Of a stretch of 64,000 nucleotides of DNA, positions 61,376-64,000 are shown in pieces. The notes beneath the pieces were generated by a model. That model was not told the DNA's origin, did not search any database, and saw only the letters and a list, made by a program, of their open reading frames with translations. Numbering within the stretch: position 1 is the first letter of the stretch; the number at the start of each line of letters is the position of its first letter. A program made the translations under genes and the position numbers. This stretch comes from Chaetoceros tenuissimus (taxonomy: Eukaryota > Bacillariophyta > Thalassiosirophyceae > Chaetocerotales > Chaetocerotaceae), in assembly GCA_021927905.1 (NCBI GenBank), contig BLLK01000071.1:6868-70867 (forward strand). The letters run 5' to 3'.

Positions 61376-62391
61376 ATGATGAATAAAAGTAATCAAAGCG
61401 AAGAATATAACCAACAGAATCTGCCAATCTTAGGAGCCCATCGACCTCCAGGTCTCACAGCCAAGGGTCAGAAGAGAATGTATGTGGATCATCACTATAA
61501 TGATAGAAGCTACGAAATATACGAGCCAAGCTCTGGAAAAGAACGTGAAGCTTTATCTCTATACAAACAAGGCCAGATGACTGGACCGTTTCCTCTGAAG
61601 CTACAGACACTCCTGAATATTGTCGAGAAAAGCAATCTAGACCACATTGTTAGTTGGCAGCCTCATGGACGTTCTTTCCTTATCAAAGATACCAACAAGT
61701 TTGAGTCTATTCTCATGAAGAAATTTTTCAACCAAGGTCAATTGTCCTCCTTCCGTAGACAGCTGAATCTCTATGACTTCAAGAGAATCACTCGCGGGCC
61801 TGATGCAGGGTCATATTATCATGAAATGTTCCTGCGTGCACGACCATTGCTGGCATTTAAAATGCAGAGAATTAAGATCAAAGGTACCAAGTTCCGCGCA
61901 ACAAGCTGCCTAAACAGGAACCCAACTTCTATCAGATGCCATATTTGCCAAATAGTGATGATATATTTATGCTGCCTAGAAACTCAAGTTTTCTACAGCA
62001 ATCAATGAGAAATCCAATTCAAGAATTTCAAGAAGCCCGTGCAAATGTAGTTGCTCGTCAAAGCATTAGCAGTTCTGGACCTCCGTATCCATTAGCAAAT
62101 CTCTTTGCAAATGAAGTCAACGATCTCAGCAGAGGTGCCTTGGCTGCAACTCTCGGCCTGTCCAATGATCGCTCTAAACAAATGTTTCCCAGTTTAAATC
62201 CTCCATTTCCCCCAAATCTAGGAGATGTTCAAAGACAGAGTAACATTGCCACTTCGATCGGAAGTTTGAGGACTAATATACAACTTGAAAGTTTGGTTAA
62301 CGAGGCAAAATTGAAGAATAATCAAACCAAAAGAAATAATCTTCTCTCCGATTCTGTATCTAGCAGATATCAGACTTCTTGGGAAAACTAA
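61376..62391 (+). CDS. Heat-shock-factor-type transcription factor 3, frame shift after the DNA-binding domain
   Basis: It starts MMNKSNQSEEYNQQN, with HRPPGLTAKGQKRMYVDHHYND as in the other two. The HSF domain at about residues 72-175 reads FPLKLQTLLNIVEKSNLDHI, VSWQPHGRSFLIKDTNKFES, SSFRRQLNLYDFKRITRGPD. Just after KFRATSC, near 61908-61912, the frame changes by one base. The family sequence continues in the other frame as KQEPNFYQMPYLPNSDDIF and runs to the stop at 62391, about 337 residues in all. Without a correction the protein would end at 62008 with 26 unrelated residues. It is a more diverged paralogue than HSF 1/2. Either a one-base assembly error or a recent lesion that leaves the DNA-binding domain intact. 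Confidence 0.82.
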
Positions 62392-62907
62392 AAATTTTGT
62401 TCCAATTTCAAATTCAAAGAAACTTTGTAATCCGAAGGATTGATATGGGATGTACATATATATTATTAGTTGTTTGATTAGGTTTTCATTGATTTTGACG
62501 AAGGACGATTTTTGGAAGCTATAGAAAGTGTCATTCATCCTTCTACAACGGAAACCGACTACAATTTAAAGTCTATACATATAAGTAAAGATATCATTTT
62601 AACATCACTATCTACAACAACATTAACATATTGTATTCTTCATTGTATCGTCTTGCCATTTCTACTCATTGAAGAAAAAGGAGTCAAGAAGTTCCTTGGA
62701 AGAGAAGGCTTCTTAAAATACGTATTTCCAGTCTTATCGGAATCCATCTATTTTAGTTTACTGGGACTAAAATAGTGATGAGTTTTACGTTAGGAAATTT
62801 TTTCCTCATGATTTCTTTGCATTGTACATCATCTCCTTCTTTGTATCTAGTGTACACATTAGTATTAAAAATCATTTGAGAACATCAAGTTGAATTAGAT
62901 TTTACTT
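62392..62907. other. Intergenic region
   Basis: An ORF at 62512-62775 starts at a non-ATG codon and is hydrophobic only in part; I do not call it. No repeat or RNA gene is seen. Confidence 0.4.
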
Positions 62908-63231
62908 ATGTCGAACACATTAAAGGAAAGGCTACAATCGGAAAAAAATGTCAGAGAGAAATCGGAGGTGGACGATCGATTAAAAGAGTTGAAGGACCAG
63001 AATGAATACCTTAAGCAAAAGTTAGATTTCCTGAAATTGCATGAAAGTCGGAATGCAAAAGAGTGCGAAAGACTAGTTAAAAGTAACGCTGAACTGAGGA
63101 AAGTTCGAGACGACATGAAGGATCAGATCAAAAATATTCTAAATACTCTGGATGAGTGGGATATGTTTCGAAGTGAAGTTCTATCAATTGAATCAAAAGT
63201 CAGAAGTAAAACTTTGTGTATATCAAAGTGA
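62908..63231 (+). CDS. Small coiled-coil protein
   Basis: A single ORF of 107 residues from an ATG (MSNTLKERLQSEKNVREKSE). Almost the whole protein is a charged heptad-rich helix (DRLKELKDQNEYLKQKLDFL), ending in DEWDMFRSEVLSIESKVR. No known family is recognised. It could be a small gene, or the last exon of a longer gene whose upstream exons I cannot place. Amino-acid composition is protein-like, and the antisense frame is clearly a shadow. Confidence 0.45.
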   Translation: MSNTLKERLQSEKNVREKSEVDDRLKELKDQNEYLKQKLDFLKLHESRNAKECERLVKSNAELRKVRDDMKDQIKNILNTLDEWDMFRSEVLSIESKVRSKTLCISK

Positions 63232-63581
63232 ATAGTAAATTGTACCTACTTTCTTGAAGAAATGTGCCATTAAAACAGTCATCTGGGGAATCATCATATA
63301 TCAATAGTGTCGAAACCGTGCTAAAAAGAGTATGGAGGTCGGAAACAACACAGTCTTTTTCACAATGCTCTTATTTTACGATACCTTTTCACCCATGCAG
63401 ATAGAAGTAAGTTATAATTATATACTGACATGAAATGCAAAAATCCCGCATATAGTTTATATTATGTATCAATGTTTTGAGAGAATGTATATTCATCCAT
63501 CCAAGTCCAAGGATGAAGCACTTCTTTGGAAAGACAAGATTATGTATTTTTTCACGGCTATGTTCTAGAGTTGTAGCAGCA
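63232..63581. other. Convergent intergenic region
   Basis: The 3' flanks of the coiled-coil ORF (+) and the cysteine-rich gene (-). The antisense ORF at 63389-63688 is a frame shadow of the latter. Confidence 0.4.
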
Positions 63582-64000
63582 CTACCCAGAGGTAACCCCA
63601 CCTCCACAGGAACAACAGGCTTCCGAGGCCGTGTATCCAAAGTTCTCATATCCATGTCCATAGCTAGCACACCGATCATCGTCGGCATACCAAGAACACT
63701 GATATAGATGAGTAAACATTGCGTGCAATGACAATTACAAGGAATAGATTGATTCGCTTTGACTTACTGTATACTCTTCTCCATCAATGTCATGCCAATT
63801 CTCAATAATGTCAGTGCAAATATTTGCTGAAGTAGGTGATGGTGAAGGAGGTGACGATGTAGAGACTGCAACCATCTGTCCTCCATTGCAACTACAACAA
63901 GCTTCACTCGCAGTTTTGCCAAAGTTTTTATATTCCTCGATAGAACCTAAGTCCTCACAATTTGTGTCTTCTGAATACCACTGGCAGTTATACTCCGGGC
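63582..64000 (-). CDS. Cysteine-rich repeat protein, N-terminus off the right edge
   Basis: Exons from beyond the edge to 63768 and 63582-63698 join in phase (ACA|GTAAGT...ATATCAG). The visible 116 residues hold two copies of a ~40-residue cysteine motif. The first reads CQWYSEDTNCEDLGS...YKNFGKTASEACCSC and the second CSWYADDDRCASYGH...YENFGYTASEACCSCGGG, and the protein ends VTSG. Between them is a Ser/Pro/Thr linker (STSSPPSPSPTSA). C-x-W-Y...C-x-x-Y-G...N-F-G-x-T-A-x-E-A-C-C-x-C modules are typical of secreted diatom proteins, probably disulphide-braced extracellular domains. Function is unknown. The signal peptide would lie outside the window. Confidence 0.72.

Noticed and set aside
62512-62775. 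Partly hydrophobic ORF after HSF 3
   Set aside because: It starts at a non-ATG codon and lacks any recognisable domain; AT-rich spacer sequence can produce it.
1-64000. Transposons, retroelements, CRISPR arrays, tRNA and rRNA genes
   Set aside because: I saw no transposase, reverse transcriptase or integrase motifs, no regularly spaced short repeats, and no convincing tRNA T-loop/anticodon arrangement; a tRNA scan was not possible here.

Overview
The window is nuclear DNA from a diatom, most likely a centric one. It is AT-rich. Its genes are dense and lie on both strands, with short GT-AG introns of roughly 65-150 bases. At least eight proteins start with a signal peptide whose cleavage site is followed at once by phenylalanine (for example ALAFAP, ASAFVAP, VEAFSS), which is the diatom plastid-import signature. 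Three heat-shock-factor genes in a row and secreted proteins with PS-rich tails also fit diatoms. A dynein-arm assembly factor of the CCDC103 type points to a centric species with flagellated sperm, since pennate diatoms lack flagella. Several models were built by joining exons by eye from splice sites and reading-frame continuity. No expression data or database search was available.

0-8 kb: a divergent pair of unrecognised genes, one running off the left edge and one very large and multi-exon, then a DEK-type chromatin protein. 8-20 kb: a plastid MFS transporter; a peroxidase/amine-oxidase fusion with broken frame, bracketed by ~120-bp direct repeats; a signal-peptide-bearing ribokinase fused to a sugar-isomerase-like TIM barrel; a plastid methionine sulfoxide reductase B; and a glutamine-rich protein with a duplicated small C-terminal domain.

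20-40 kb: a plastid DUF1823 protein, a PI31 proteasome regulator, a TspO-like membrane protein, the CCDC103-like factor, a possible KIX-domain protein, a twin-cysteine thylakoid-lumen protein beside a plastid thioredoxin-like protein, a dual-specificity-type phosphatase, an RRM protein, ribosomal protein L35, a small plastid membrane protein, a GPI-like secreted protein, a CRAL-TRIO protein and plastid class II fructose-bisphosphate aldolase.

40-52 kb: a decayed zinc-ribbon repeat gene, then two head-to-head paralogue pairs, triple-HMG-box proteins and pyruvate kinases. The second pyruvate kinase has a histidine-rich tail ending in a CaaX box. Next is elongation factor 1-alpha with its own histidine-rich tail. 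52-64 kb: an ORMDL sphingolipid regulator, a HINT-family protein, an EF-hand protein, three HSF genes (two sharing a nearly identical ~560-bp tract), an unrecognised plastid protein, a small coiled-coil ORF and the end of a cysteine-rich secreted protein.

Carbon metabolism recurs (aldolase, two pyruvate kinases, sugar kinase/isomerase), as does redox chemistry (MsrB, thioredoxin-like, DyP/oxidase, lumen cysteine protein). The genes are on mixed strands with separate promoters, so I infer no operon-like co-regulation. Four genes have apparent frame changes; these could be real decay or indel errors in the assembly.
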